From assembly GCA_948567375.1 (NCBI GenBank), contig OX419757.1, positions 7,316,001 to 7,380,000 of the forward strand: DNA of 64,000 nucleotides, read 5' to 3'. The stretch's first letter is position 1. Each line of letters opens with the position of its first letter. The notes under the pieces were generated by a model, which saw only the letters and a program-made list of their open reading frames with translations, did no database searches and was not told the DNA's origin. This document shows, piece after piece, positions 35,698-48,084 of the stretch. This stretch comes from Lunularia cruciata. Lineage: Eukaryota > Streptophyta > Marchantiopsida > Lunulariales > Lunulariaceae. A program made the position numbers and the translations under genes.

Positions 35698-36765
35698 CTA
35701 AATGATACATTTGATTTCCCACAATTCCAGGTCCTTTCCTCGATCGTAGTTCATCACAAATTGTTGTATTTCACTGATGTTAATTCTTCTACCCGTGAAG
35801 TGATGTGCATTCTCACCCTCTTCTGCGTCCAGATTTGGGTGTTCTTCACTATTCCTCTTTGTCGTTAACTCGTCGGTGGTAAAGAAAGAGCGAAAGTGTT
35901 TGTACCCATGAGCCACAACGTCATGGTCTCTCAAGCTAAAATTGTAGCGTTTTTCAAGTGATAAGTAAAGCACCTTCCTGGATTTGACAGGCATGAGCTT
36001 CTTCAGCACGCTGAAAAACGCATCTGTGATATCAGGACTGTACACCACGTCCGCTGCAAGCAGTACAGACACATCCTCAGCTACCTTTCTGTCCTCTGCA
36101 CTCCATCGGTATGGCAACTCATCCATGTTGGAGTGATCTCCTTCAGGTGGCCAACCAATCTCCCAATCCAATTCCCTAACTCTAACACTGGCTTCCCCGT
36201 GCTTCAAAGACCTAGAATTCATAACCACATTTCGGGTGCAGTTGTCCAGAATGTCTGTCCCCCTGTCGGTAATGAAGACAAGCCGAGCAACCCTGGCCAT
36301 TATGAGTCCTGCTAGTCCGGTGCCTGCCCCCAGTTCTATGGCAACTACGTCATTGAATGTCCCTGTTGTGGAGTTCCTCTGCAAGATAAAGTCTGATAGT
36401 AACAGAGCTCCTTTCCATATCTGCAAACCCACCTCAGGAAGACGAGTTGTGATGTGATGGTGGACGAGGATGACATCTCCTTTAACCTCGTCTGCTTCTC
36501 GCCTTTTCTTCCTCCTTGGTAAAATGAGATCACCCTGTTCGTCGCTTCCCACGGGGTTTCCAGCCCCACTACTAATCTCTTCTACTTCTTCCGTGCTCTC
36601 TGATGCCTCTCGTGGCACATAACCCAAATCTACACTTGATGGTGCCAGAGGTGATGATGAGATGGAGAAAACGGACACTGTAGATTGTAAATTGGGTTTG
36701 CTGCCGATGTGAACCTCGCTCATCACCTCTGCCTCCTCCAGCCATTGATCATCGTCCCCTTCCAT
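35698..36765 (-). CDS. METTL22: METTL22-like protein-lysine methyltransferase, single exon
   Basis: Predicted 355 residues in one open frame. Residues 1-95 are acidic and low complexity, with a basic RRKKRRE cluster near 84-90. From about 97 the protein fits the methyltransferase-16 family, METTL22 branch: VILVHHHITTRLPEVGLQIW, SAM-binding motif I ELGAGTGLAGLIMA at about 144-157, TDRGTDILDNCTRNV (motif II/acidic loop), ELDWEIGWPP near 198, and the post-motif AADVVYSPDITDAFF at about 237-251. Likely function: SAM-dependent methylation of protein lysines, in nucleus or cytosol by family analogy. The start is the first in-frame ATG (36765-36763). The frame runs 15 codons further upstream without a Met and there is an acceptor-like CAG at 36808-36806, so a short 5' coding exon cannot be excluded. 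Confidence 0.88.
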   Translation of the reverse strand: MEGDDDQWLEEAEVMSEVHIGSKPNLQSTVSVFSISSSPLAPSSVDLGYVPREASESTEEVEEISSGAGNPVGSDEQGDLILPRRKKRREADEVKGDVILVHHHITTRLPEVGLQIWKGALLLSDFILQRNSTTGTFNDVVAIELGAGTGLAGLIMARVARLVFITDRGTDILDNCTRNVVMNSRSLKHGEASVRVRELDWEIGWPPEGDHSNMDELPYRWSAEDRKVAEDVSVLLAADVVYSPDITDAFFSVLKKLMPVKSRKVLYLSLEKRYNFSLRDHDVVAHGYKHFRSFFTTDELTTKRNSEEHPNLDAEEGENAHHFTGRRINISEIQQFVMNYDRGKDLELWEIKCII

Positions 36766-38484
36766 TCTTAAACCCGCAATAACCTTGAAAGACTGAGTCT
36801 GCGCCTGCAACTTCCGTTATTTGACAAAACAGCTGAATCCAGATTGAGTCGAATGCCATCTTCCTTCAGGTGTTTGTCCAATGGACATGTCATATGTGTA
36901 TCGGGGATGAGTTCTATGATGCATATAGACAGCATGGAATCCATCTGAGGGTTTAGACGTGGTTTAGATTATGGGAGAACTTGCTGGGTATTGTAAGATT
37001 GTTCCTCATCTATAAACTTCTCGTTCTTCTTGAGGAGCATCAATCTGATTTGAAGGAAGTTCAAGAACCCGTTAATGGATAGGAGAGACGTACCGGAATC
37101 GTCAAAAGTCAATTGATAGTTTCGACCACGCGGATACTGAACCCTCCTGGGAAGATCTAGTATCTCCCTACATCAGGCGGACATCCCCGTTGGATTCAAG
37201 GAACAGTCCTTCCAGTAAGTGAGGTGTACTTTAGCTCGCACAAGCCGCTTATGGCTAACCTCAACTACTGTAGCGGAGCTTCATCCACATTTCTCAGCCA
37301 CATTGTTGCGACTATCATCAATGTGTGGGGATGAATTTCTAGGGTAGTGAGTAAAATATAAACGATGAAATATCAATTGAAATGTTTCGCTGTCTGGAGA
37401 TCGCCTAATTGTAGGAGGAAAAATCTCTTCACATTTTGTCAGAATTTGGAACTACATGGAAGTAACTTCCCGGCAATCTTCTGCGCTGTGTATGAATACA
37501 AAGTGGACTGTACGAAGGAACTTTTCAATTTGCTCTTGGGTGCGGGAAAAGATTTGTTGGAATTTATGAATGATGATTGATGTGCAGAAGCCCTGCAAAG
37601 AAAATGGGATCCGCAAATGACTGTCAGATTCTTCTCTTATGTTTGGAGGTAATGTAGTTTGTTCCAATTCCGCGTTTGCGTGCTTGGGTTTGGCCTTGCG
37701 TCTGCTGTAGGCCTTCTCCGATATACCCATCCGTCGGTCTGCAATTTTCTGAATGTTGACATGTAGACCTTATTACCCAACCTGTGTTGGAGGTTTGCTC
37801 CAGATTCAAGATTCGGGTGAGTTTTTTCCTGCATATGATGCTGAGTGGTGTGCAGCAGACTGAATCTCTGGAATAGAGTTTCGTGACAGTTGAGAACTCG
37901 AGATACCATGTAGAAGTTCTAACCAGGCCCCGACAAAACCATTCTCCCGTGCTAGCTTACACATAAGCATTAGGAGTGAACTGCTGAAAACTCAAGACTA
38001 GTTCCAACAATAGTTTTGGTGAACATGTCAATAATCCCTAGTCAAAAGTGGGACTTTGGAAGGGACGTTGAGAACAGGACAGAAACCTGTTGTGGAAGAT
38101 ATGATGGATTGAACAGCTTGACATAGTTTAACAGGATTAATGAAAGGAGCGACTGAGCATTCATCATGAGAAGACCAGCAACGGAAGTGGTACAATCTTA
38201 CTCAATTGACAATGGAAGAGAGCTCAAATTAGCCCGACGAGTATGTTACACAGAAGCCCTTGCTATTGCACATGAGCCAAAGAAAAGTCTCAGGAGGAAT
38301 CCCTTCATCTTCCCTGAGCATGTCTGAAAGAAATGATACCACCTACTTTGGATGGGATTGACAGAGAAGTGCCAGAAGTCGATCCTCCAATACTATACAA
38401 AACTTCGTTACAGAGGGCTAAAATCGAACCTTCCCTAATCGAAAATACATTACACTGTGAAGGTGCAAACAGTTCATGTGTCGC
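36766..38484. other. Intergenic region, no gene recognised
   Basis: This 1.7 kb lies between the METTL22-like start and the 3' end of the next minus-strand gene. Short frames on both strands show no recognisable domain. It presumably carries the METTL22-like promoter. Confidence 0.5.
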
Positions 38485-40046
38485 TTATCGACCTGAGAAA
38501 CCATCTTCTCTATCAGCGTCTTCGGATGCCTTGTTTGCCAAGGTGATAGACTTATAAAACAGAAATCCCTGCAATAACCAAGAGTGAGGGGAGGTAAAGT
38601 CTGTTATTAGCCTACCAAAAACTTGCTTTTCGCGGAATGAAGTTTCCAATCATACATCGAAATTCAAATATAATAACTACAAGCAAATCGTATCGCTTGC
38701 AAGTATTTTTGCCTTGGGTATAGAACCAAGCGAAATAGACAGGCAGAGAACATGATTATAATGATGACATCCGAGATCAAGATGTGGTGCTTCAGTAGCA
38801 ATCACAGTAATGATAATCCGAATATACGACTAATAATAGGAGTGAAGATAAAAGGCGCTTACAGCTGACGGGAAACCAGTAAAAACGAAAAACCCAAGAA
38901 TAGGCGCCCATAAGAAATTGTCTGGTTGAACCACACCAAAAACCGCATTCTTGTTGAAGTATTCAAATACAGAACCAACCTTCACATGCAGATGTACGGC
39001 ACTGTAAGTTAGTACGCATTCCTAAGCTGAGGTTTATCAATCATGTCATGTTCTAGTATAATGTGTTCACTTAGAATTTCTCCTTCATTCCATGTTTACG
39101 TACGCGCCGAATTTGCAGGACAGTTAACAAAGACAGCCCTCAGAACTCGCAATACTTCCAAGGCACGAGGAACAGTTGGTAAACACATAATTAGATTCAC
39201 TAGCTCAAGCATGCTGACCAATGGGGAAGAGGTCCTGGTGCCTTGATGCCGAGGTACAGAGTCAACCGAGTGGATTTTTTTCAGTCACAAATATCAAGGC
39301 TTAATTTTTTAAATTTCGGAAAACAAAACAGAGTGAAGCAGTGGAATTGGCTCTTACTAAGGAGCTTCATTAGCCAGAAACGTAGTACCCACAGTTTTAT
39401 ATTCAGAGTACCCTACAACCACGGTCTTTATCCTATTGTAATTACTCCTTCCCACGTAGCGGTAGTGTAAATCCTCTCCTGTGAAAAGCTGGCCACCTTT
39501 CTACTTCAGCTACATTTTTCAATTCCTGCAACTGGTGCTAAGCATTTGACGCCATTATCTCAAGCTGAATGAAGGTGACAATAGGCATTCAAGGGAGGAT
39601 GGAAGAAAGTCACGCGTAGAAAATGGAATGATGAGAAGATGACTTACCGCAGCAATCGCCACGAGAGAGGAGCCAATTAGGTACACAAAGAAAGGAGCAT
39701 CCTGTTCAGGTTCCTGCGATGGTGGACGCTCACTTTTAGCCCACGGAGGAACCTCCTCCGAACCGGGTTTAGCCCATCCTGGCACATTCTCCTCAGTTCC
39801 CGTCGTTTGGCTCTTGGGTTCAGATGAATTTGAATCACCTGAAGACGCTAGCACCCTGTAAGCAGCAGCAGCAGCAGCTCTACTTCCCCTACTGGCAACA
39901 CCCCCAGCTCCAAACCTGCTTCCCCTAGTAAGTGCTATAAATCTTACAGCCGAAGAAGACAGACCCACAGGAGCACCATCCCGAGAGAACAGACCAGCAT
40001 TCACTCCAACAACGCTGGAAACTGAAGCTGCCATAGCCGAGTGCAT
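38485..40046 (-). CDS. Plastid-targeted two-helix membrane protein (At1g42960-like), 3 exons
   Basis: Predicted 199 residues. Exons (minus strand): 40046-39648, 38979-38863, 38568-38485; introns GT-AG, phase 0. Residues 1-70 are Ser/Ala/Arg-rich with an Ala run, as in a chloroplast transit peptide. A hydrophilic linker has two WAK repeats (GWAKP and PPWAKSERPP). The first helix FFVYLIGSSLVAIAA leads into VGSVFEYFNKNAVFGVVQPD. The second is APILGFFVFTGFPSAGFLFY. The tail ends ANKASEDADREDGFSGR. This layout matches from memory an Arabidopsis plastid inner-membrane protein of unknown function (At1g42960), but that assignment is tentative. An alternative Met lies four codons downstream. No catalytic motif is visible, so the molecular function is unknown. 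It is divergent from the PPR gene 1.3 kb away. Confidence 0.78.
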
Positions 40047-41340
40047 AATGTGAGCTCCTCACCTCACCACAGCCTGCAATTCGAATCCACAACTTCCAAC
40101 TCCTTGTAAAAATGTTTCTTGACCTCCAATTCGAACTCCCTTCTCTCACTCCCCCTCAATGCATCTGCTACTAGGCCAATTGCTGCAGTTTTGAGTTTTG
40201 TCTCTGCTCTTTCGTTCTCTTGCAAACTGGAAAACTGTCATCACCATTGTGTCAACGCAGCTGTACTTTTTATCTGAATGCTGATGGGTGCCCGATGACT
40301 GGACTGGGCGCCTGGGATGGAATATACCGTAACATCAGCTCACCTGGGCCGGAGTCAGATAGGAGTAAACCTCGACCGCAGTTTATGTGGCAAGTAAGCA
40401 ACTGTACCCCTACTGCAGTTACTCCGGTCCTTTGCCCTCTTCTTCTCTCTCACATACTCACCTCATAGAGTCATGAACTTTTTTACTTCTCGATTATTTA
40501 CCATTACATTCTGAGCCCAAAATATTGAATCATCACGTCTAGGGCATTTCAGATTTTGTCGCCTGTAAACATAATCTTTTATTGAAGTAATCATGAAGCA
40601 TGTACGAGCATAATACAGTGATTACTGTGGCAAAATCCATCAATGACGTTAGAGCATTTCATTTACGCTTAAGAAGCAATTTGGAGCGTAAGTGAGAAAT
40701 TCCCCATAAAACTTCTTCGTTTGGTTTGACAGTCTTCGTCGTCGTCCACTATTTATTTGTTTATTTCTTTCCCCCTTTATCTTCTTTTCTTTCGTCTACT
40801 ATTTCACTTTGCACTCACTCGGATGCTGTCTCACGTATTCATAGACATAATCCGTCTCAATCTGATCTGGAATCAATCTCAGTTTGGCATATTCCGTTTC
40901 GGATTCCATCTCTGCTGGGAGAGAATGGTCTGCTGGTTTTCAACTACAGTAGTTGTTAACTTCATGAAAACCCTTAGGCTCCAATCCAGTCCAATCCGTT
41001 ACAATCTACAGTGCTGTACGTCAGTGTACAGTGTACAGTAGGAGACCGACAGACCTAAAATGCTTGTCTACAGTACCAGGTACAATGCTCACTACGTACA
41101 TTTGGTGCACCTCCATCTACTGCTCCACAATGAACTACGTTAAAACCTGTGGAAAGTCTTTTTGGTAGGATCTAGAGAAATGCGGCCTTCGTTGGGGTTT
41201 TGGACTCTGGAACTCGTTGAAATCTCTGTGCACTGCCGAATTTCCTGGCGAAGTGTCGATCGGTGCTCAAATTTTGTGTGTGCGGACGATTGAAGGGGTT
41301 TTGGAGTGGTGATTGTGAGGAGGGGAACAGAAAGGGAGTG
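40047..41340. promoter_or_regulatory. Divergent promoter region between plastid protein and PPR genes
   Basis: These 1.29 kb between two outward-facing start codons must contain both promoters and 5' UTRs. A pyrimidine-rich plus-strand stretch lies at about 40735-40860. A GTACA/TGTAC cluster sits near 41010-41100. No coding frame is recognised. Confidence 0.45.
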
Positions 41341-43441
41341 ATGGTGAGGGGAGGCGGTCAGCTGGCGCCCTGGCTCAGGGCTTTGGGCCGAAAATATGAC
41401 AAGCTGAGGAGCAGTGTGGGGAAGAATACTGCATCAGACGAGCAGGTTTTGGCAGGTTCTTCCAGATTGGAAAATGACGTGGTTCGGGCTTTTCCTTCTG
41501 CTGCTGGGTCTGGAATTCTTGAGGCCAAGCAGCAGATCGGGAGTAATAGGTCGAGTTTTGAGTCCGTAAGAAGAAATTCTGCAAACTTTTGCTCCGTTGC
41601 GGAGTCTGAGATTGTTGCAACTCCTCCTGCATCGACTGTTCCCCGGGAGAAGTCGACTCATTATGCTGTCTCGCCAGAGCCTAAGGCCAAAAATGACAGA
41701 TTCTTCAGGGCGAGACATAATAGCACTGTGGCGAACATGCTCAAGTTGTTAGAAGCTGCACCCGGTAACGCTGATGTGGAAAAAATCTTAGATAACCGTG
41801 TTGCTGAGCTGACAGAAAGCAGGCGCTGGCCCTGGTTGCCCCTTTTGGATGCATTGCAAAGAGGACCTAAACCATATCTGGCTTTGGAGGTGAGTTCCAC
41901 CATGTCGTTTGCATTTATCTTGCCTCTGTTGTTTCCTTTCCTGTCAGGATAATCATCTCCAAGTCCCCTGTTGTGCCACCTAATACGTCTGCTCATGAAA
42001 TTCTTGTTTGATGAAAATCCAAGAGTAGACTTTGATCTTCTTGTCATACCTTGTCCTCCGATCGCATTGGATTTGTTTTATGCTTCTATTGATTTCATTT
42101 CTCCCCCTTTGTCTTGCTTGTAAGTTCTTAATTGTGAACAAACAGGAAATGTTTCTGCCTTCTCTTGGTTTCAATTGTCCCAAGTTGGCCTGGGTTTAGG
42201 TTTAAATGAAATTTTGAAGGATGTGTTTGGGCCTTCTTTTTATTTCTTTTGCTCCACCTTCGTATTGATTGTAGGTTTTTAACTGGAAGAAGGATAAGTA
42301 TGATGGAGGGGACCCCAACGAGTACGCGAAGATGATCTCGACGGCAGGAAAGTTGAGTCAACTCGAATTGGCGACAACTCTGTTCAAGGAAATGGAACAG
42401 AGAGGGGTGAAACGCACTCCTGTCGTCTTGAATGCCCTTATCAGTGCGTACTCCAAAAATGATCAGGCGGACCAAGCAGTTGCTCTCTTCAGGGAGATGC
42501 TGGAAACTGATGACTGCAAACCCACGCTTGTAACTTACAACACACTCATCTCAATGTTCAGCAAGTTGAACGTGAAAGACATGGAGAATTACTTCTCGGC
42601 CTGTAAAGAAGCTGGCTTCTACCCTGATAGAATTACCTACAACTCCATCATATGGGGCTACATGAGAGCAGGCATGTTTGAACAGATGGAGGAATCATAT
42701 GAGCTGCTCAAGAGGACAGGTTCTAAGCCTGATCCGATCACTTTCAGTGCCGTCATTATAGGATTCTCCAGAGCCAATGCGCCCGACAAAATGGAAGCTT
42801 CTTTTGGCCACATGCAGGAAGAAGGATATGCCATTACCTCCATGATTGCCGAAATCATGGTGGAGTACTATGCTGCAGAGAGACAGTTTGAGAAGATGGA
42901 GAGAATAATGAAGATTGTGGCCAATACTCCAGGCACGTCTTGCAGCTCACGTATTTATGGCTTTGCGATTCAAGCCTATGCAGAGACTGCTCGCATGGAA
43001 GAAATGGAACAAACTATTGAGAAAATGTTTGCTAGCAGGAGGCTGTTTACGACGTCGAAGACTTTGGAGTCTGTGATTACAGCTTACGCTAGCAAGTCAG
43101 ATTTTGAAGGACTTGATAAGATTTTAACACGAGTTAAGGCCATGGGATGGTCATATCAGCACACCACCTTCCATACCCTACTCTTTGAGTATGGAAAGGG
43201 TAGGCAGTTTGAGAAGATGGAAAATGTCTTTGATGAGATGAGAAGAGCCACAGACGTCCAACCTACAGCTGAGACATACCAACTCTTAGCAGATTCTTAC
43301 GACAGTGCTGGGGATGAGGAGATGCTGCTGAGAACAATTGAGAGGATGCAGGCAGCTGGATTCAGCACACAAGCCGTCACTGAGAAGGAGGTTGACCGTG
43401 CATGGACTGACGAAGAGATTTTTGATGGCAGGAGACGGTGA
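41341..43441 (+). CDS. P-type pentatricopeptide repeat protein, 2 exons
   Basis: Predicted 571 residues: exon 1 41341-41889 (183 residues), exon 2 42275-43441, joined in phase 0 by a GT-AG intron with CTTTGGAG before the donor and TTGTAG at the acceptor. The N-terminus is basic (MVRGGGQLAPWLRALGRKYD) and likely an organelle presequence. From about residue 184 (VFNWKKDKYDGGDPNEYAKM) to the end there are about ten 35-residue PPR units, such as TPVVLNALISAYSKNDQADQ, KPTLVTYNTLISMFSKLN and YPDRITYNSIIWGYMRAGMF. No E, DYW or SMR domain follows. PPR proteins bind organellar RNA in a sequence-specific way and act in its processing, stability or translation; the target here cannot be predicted. The start is the first ATG of the frame, and codons upstream lack another Met. 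Confidence 0.92.
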
Positions 43442-44726
43442 CCCACCACCAGTTTTTATTTCTCTCTTGTCGTGACTAGCTCTGGCGATGTAAGGTCGAT
43501 GTTCAAAGACGCCCTCTTATACGTTTAGTTTCACTCTAGGATTATGACTCGATTACTCTATTTCTGCCCTCCCGACTTGACTTGTTTTATAAGCTTTCCG
43601 TTGAAGGAGAGGCCGGCACGTAGGAGCTGCTTTTATCTGCATTCCGGAGAGGATCTTGATAGAAATTTAGTTTTAGTTTCACTCGAAGCTCAAATACTAT
43701 GCAGGAAACTGGACTCTATTCTATTGAAGTGCGTCCAAAGATAGTTTCTTCGACCTCTTGAATTTACGCTTTGAAGGCGAACCTTACCTCACCATTTTCC
43801 CAAGCGATGGCCTTCTAGTTGAAATTGTGCATATTCTGCTCCTAGATAGCTTGCAAGTCATGCTCCCTGCTTCCATATTGAACGTGTATGTCTTATCTAA
43901 AACTCGTAATGGCTACAGAGAGTTGACCTTGTAGGTTCTTCCCACGATTGGATTTTCCGAACATGATTAACCACTCGATGCAAATCGTTGGAACCAATTC
44001 GGGTTTAAAGTTCCGAAAAGAAGGTTGATCATCACAATTTTCATGGATTTAAGTTTGAAAACATTTGGTTTCACATGGATCTGCGATTGTTATCAGATAC
44101 ACGAGTTTGTTTCCTCTCCTCCCGAATTTGCATTAAAGTCCAGTCAGTAGTAAAGGTTCAAGGCCTCCAAGGACGTGCATCCTAGTATTACCTGTCCGGA
44201 GTCAAGATCGACCCACTAGCGCGCGGAATCAAGACTTCTCATTCTTATTTACATGACCGAGGTTAGCAAAGTTGTTCTAGTGTTCACAAACCAAAGTCGG
44301 TCACAAAAGAACTTACACAGTCACGAAAGACATTTCCACCTCTCCGAGGATCTTGATTCAATATCGGCCCATTATTTGATAAGGAGAACTTGCAAAGTGA
44401 CGCGGAGATAGAGTCCTCTTTTAATGCATGCAAGTTGGGGATTACATAAACCAAGATCTTGGTTATTGCTTGCCACCTGCAGTGTCTTGTCCACTGTCAT
44501 GATCTGATATCTTCAACGAAACTCTCCACTGTAAACTGTAACCTGAGGTAGTGCCGTAGTAGGAATTGTACAGCGAACCTTATACCAACCTGTGGTGCAA
44601 CATCTCTTAGAGAGCATTTGTCACTGTAATATCGCAAGGATCAGACCCACTTCGGTCTGCCGTGTTGAACTGACATAAGGCCACATTCTATAACAACGGA
44701 ATTTCTCAAACCGATACTACGTAGCC

Positions 44727-44812
44727 CCATTTTACCTCTTTTGTCTTATCCTTGTACGGCTTGATCGGGGTCTTCCCATCTTTCTTGTTCTCCTACGCGG
44801 TCGCCTTTCCCT
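44727..44812. repeat. Dispersed repeat related to 21988-22085
   Basis: The phrases CCATTTTACCT, GGCTTGAT, GGTCTTCCCATC, TTCT and ACGCGGTCGCCTTTCCC occur in the same order and at similar spacing as in the block near 22.0 kb, on the same strand. Confidence 0.6.
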
Positions 44813-45294
44813 AACAACGAAATTGACTTCACTGGATCTAGCAGAACGTTCGCTCGTCGTGCGCTGTTAGACACATGCGAAGCGTTACGAATCATCCCTC
44901 CCTCCTTTCATTCCACATAAGTGCGGGCGGTAAAGTCTTCATTCACAAGGGAGTCGGTCAATTGGACGAAGAAGATTAGTACTGATATTCTTACACCCTC
45001 ACCGTGTCCTTATTACTTCTGTGGCAGAATCGGCTCATAAGACCTAACATGTTTGCCCATGATATGTTAAAGCATTTCATGTATGGACACTCATTGGTGG
45101 ACATTCATATATTTGACGACCCTTTGACTGGTTTGAGACCCATCGTTAATATCGTTTTGAATGCTCAACTCGAGGCAGTGTTGTGCTGAGCACTGCACTC
45201 CTAAATAGAGCTGATGAATCTGTAGATGATACCTCGAGTGGAGGTTGCAATTGACTTCATAAACATTAGCACGCTTCTATATCAGAATTATTAA

Positions 45295-45343
45295 CAAAAT
45301 ATTTTCAGATGCAATTCTGAAAATATTTTGCATTCGAATGCAA
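45295..45343. repeat. Perfect 15-bp-arm hairpin followed by a 16-bp palindrome
   Basis: CAAAATATTTTCAGA (45295-45309) and TCTGAAAATATTTTG (45316-45330) are exact reverse complements separated by six bases. Immediately overlapping is the self-complementary TTGCATTCGAATGCAA (45328-45343). A MITE-like remnant or a transcript-end hairpin are both possible. Confidence 0.8.
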
Positions 45344-45952
45344 TTCCCGATTCAGATGCTATTGTTGTGATGAAACCCACATTTTGCCGCAACGTCGAAA
45401 AGATGTGTGCAACAAACAAGATTCTTTAACTTCAGTGTGTTTACCACTGAAGGGTTTTGCCAGCCTTATTGATACCAAATAGCTCTACATTATTTGAAAT
45501 CTAACCGACATCGGATTCAAAATACATACTGTGGGCGATTGAGATTCTCAAATTTTCTCTCTTTCGAATAAATCCGTAATTTCTTGGTAAGTTACTCTCC
45601 CGAAAGGGAAGCAACAGCTCTCTTAAGCTTGTTCGTATGATTCACTTTGATTCACTTCCGCTGAAGATGACACCTGTTTGCATACTGCTTAAGTTTATCT
45701 GCTGACCATTCGAACAAACCACCCAAACGAACGATTGAACTTAAAATGGACTAGATATCTGCCCATCATGATTGTGGACACTACCATCTTATGCAGAAAA
45801 AGCTATCACAATCTCCTCTTTCTGGTGAAAGGGAGAGCCGCAATAAACTATCTTGCCTTTTCAGCTCCGAAATTTTCTTCCATAAAACAGCTGATGAAGC
45901 ACGGCCAAAGCACTAGCAGTGTCCCCTTCATTGACCCGGGGTTACTGCATTT

Positions 45953-48084
45953 TCATCTGTATTGGTCGATTATCTTGGGCTTGCTTTGTACAACAGCCTC
46001 GATCTTCTCCAGGATGTCAGGGGTAAGTCTCGGCAACAACTCCACAGCCTTCATATTCTCGATAACCTGGGAAACAAAAAGCACTTCTAAGATCCAAACC
46101 CAGATGCAAACAGGCACTTGAGCTTCCTCCTAAGCGTCTTATTCGGAAGCAAGCAGGCTTGAGCTTTACAAAGTTCTCTGGACAAAAGATCTGTAGGACG
46201 CCATTGAACAGAGTTGATGTTAAGAGACAGTTGACTGGTATTACCTGGTTTTCCTTAGTTGCTCCTGTGATAACAGAGCTCACATTGGGGTTCGAAGCAC
46301 ACCACGCGATGGCCAACTGAGCAAGTGGGACATTCAGGTTGGCCGCTATAGGCTTCAGATTATCAACTTTGTTTAACACTTCGTCAACCAAAGATCTCTG
46401 AGCCAGGTTCTGCAGATTCGCACAGATCATTTTAATGCAGAGTTGCGAGAATCAGCAAGAGACCATGCCGAGTCCACCACATCATACGAAATGCTACGCA
46501 AGCAAATGCTTAAACTGTATTACAAAAGCGGGAAAACTGCAGACGGTCTTCAACCTCCTGCATGTTCGGGATCATCATCACCAGAGGGTTGAACTGCTAT
46601 TATGGCCACATATAACACACATTCATATGCCTCACTGCCGTGTGAACGAATAAACAACAGCTGCTGATGTCAAAAGTTGAACAAGTAGCATACCTTGTAG
46701 TTTTCAAGAGCAAATCTACTATTTGGAGGGATGTTGTTCTTGCTGTATTTGCCAGAAAACACTCCAGACGCAAGTGGACTCCAAGTTGTCAAACCCAAAC
46801 CATAACGCTTGTACAAAGGAAGGTATTCAGATTCCACCTGCAAAAAATTCCACGTTTAATTAAACTATTCATCTATGCGGACCACGAGAACGATAAGAAA
46901 TGGGAATTTTGGAGATGATCGTATCGTTATTCTTGAATTGCGCTCTCATTCCAATTCGATAAAGCTGAGCATGTACCTTGCATCTTTGCAACTCACGTAT
47001 GCCTTGTAGGTATATCAAATAGAAAACCAGATACCTTACTGCCAAGGTGAGGTGGTGCTTCTGAGCATCATAGCGAGCTAGGTAGAAGATAGTCGTAAAT
47101 ATTTGACTTGATTTAAGTTCTGAGTTTGGGTTTGGGTTCTCAAGAATTTGGGTAGTCTATCTTTCCTTATAGAAATGGTTCAATCCTTGTCCTTAAGGAC
47201 TGGAACGGAGTATGTGAACACTTAGAGCAACCAACAGATAACTGATAGAGAACACTTAGTTGACGTTTGCTAACCTTTTCACGCGCTAAGAGGTTATATT
47301 CAGGTTGTTCCATTGCCGGTCCGATGAGATCCAAGCGATGAGCGACATCCCAAGCTTCAGTAATCTGCTGTGCAGTCCATTCACTGGTACCCCAGTAGAA
47401 AGCATACCCATGGTCGATCACCCAATTCATGGCTCTGACGGTCTCTTCAATGGGGGTGCTTGTGTCTGGCCGATGCGCATACAAAAGATCGACGTATCTG
47501 GCACAGTTAACAGAGAGTCACCCTGAAGTTAGGCCCAGGCATTCAAAAAGTACTTACCACCATGTTAATCATCCTATCAAGAAATGATCGCATATATATT
47601 TCCCTTACGTAAAAGACGTTCAGAGTACCGCTCTGGCTGAGTGTTGTGAGTGTAAGCAAGACGATTATTCAGAAGTTAACAGCTGTAATCTCATGCCAAT
47701 CAAGCAAGCAAATTTTTGAAGAGAAGAAAAATCGTACTCCATATCTAGTCTCTTCAATGAAGCTTTAACTCCCTCAACGATATGCTTCCGCGAGAGACCC
47801 TTGTCGTTGGGGCCCTGTCCTCCCCAGAAGAGCTTAGTGGATATAACCACATCTGATCTCTTCCATCCGAGCTCCTTAATCGCCTGGCCCATGATCTCCT
47901 CCGCCTTCCCATTGGCGTAAACCTCCGCATTGTCAAAAAAGTTCACCCCTGCGTCTCGGCAGCAAGAAAGAAGCCCCTTAGCATCTTTCACGTCCAGCTG
48001 ATTCCCGAAGCTCACCCACGCTCCGTAAGACAGGACGCTCACCTTCAAACCGGTCTTCCCCAGGTGCCGGTACTCCATCCCCAT
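45953..48084 (-). CDS. KAB1: KAB1-type potassium-channel beta subunit / aldo-keto reductase, 5 exons
   Basis: Predicted 330 residues, against about 328 for Arabidopsis KAB1. Exons (minus strand): 48084-47738, 47497-47275, 46837-46694, 46409-46245, 46066-45953, all GT-AG and phase-consistent. The protein is an NADPH-binding aldo-keto reductase of the Kv-beta branch. It opens [20 protein letters not shown], with [20 protein letters not shown] carrying the catalytic Asp51 and Tyr56, Lys84 in ISTKLFWGG, and AHRPDTSTP with His124. Further marks are [31 protein letters not shown] and [20 protein letters not shown], whose last part is the cofactor phosphate-binding loop. It ends KPKIIDQYR. Role by family: regulatory or redox-sensing subunit of Shaker K+ channels, with reductase activity. 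An alternative Met lies two codons in. Convergent with the PPR gene. Confidence 0.95.

Larger units (their letters stand above)
43442..45952. other. Intergenic region between convergent PPR and KAB1 genes
   Basis: It contains the 3' ends of both genes, a diverged copy of the 21.99-kb dispersed repeat (44727-44812) and strong palindromes (45295-45343). No coding frame shows recognisable similarity. Confidence 0.55.

Noticed and set aside
41263-41340. Upstream extension of the PPR protein
   Set aside because: It would begin with GTG; the first ATG of the frame is at 41341.
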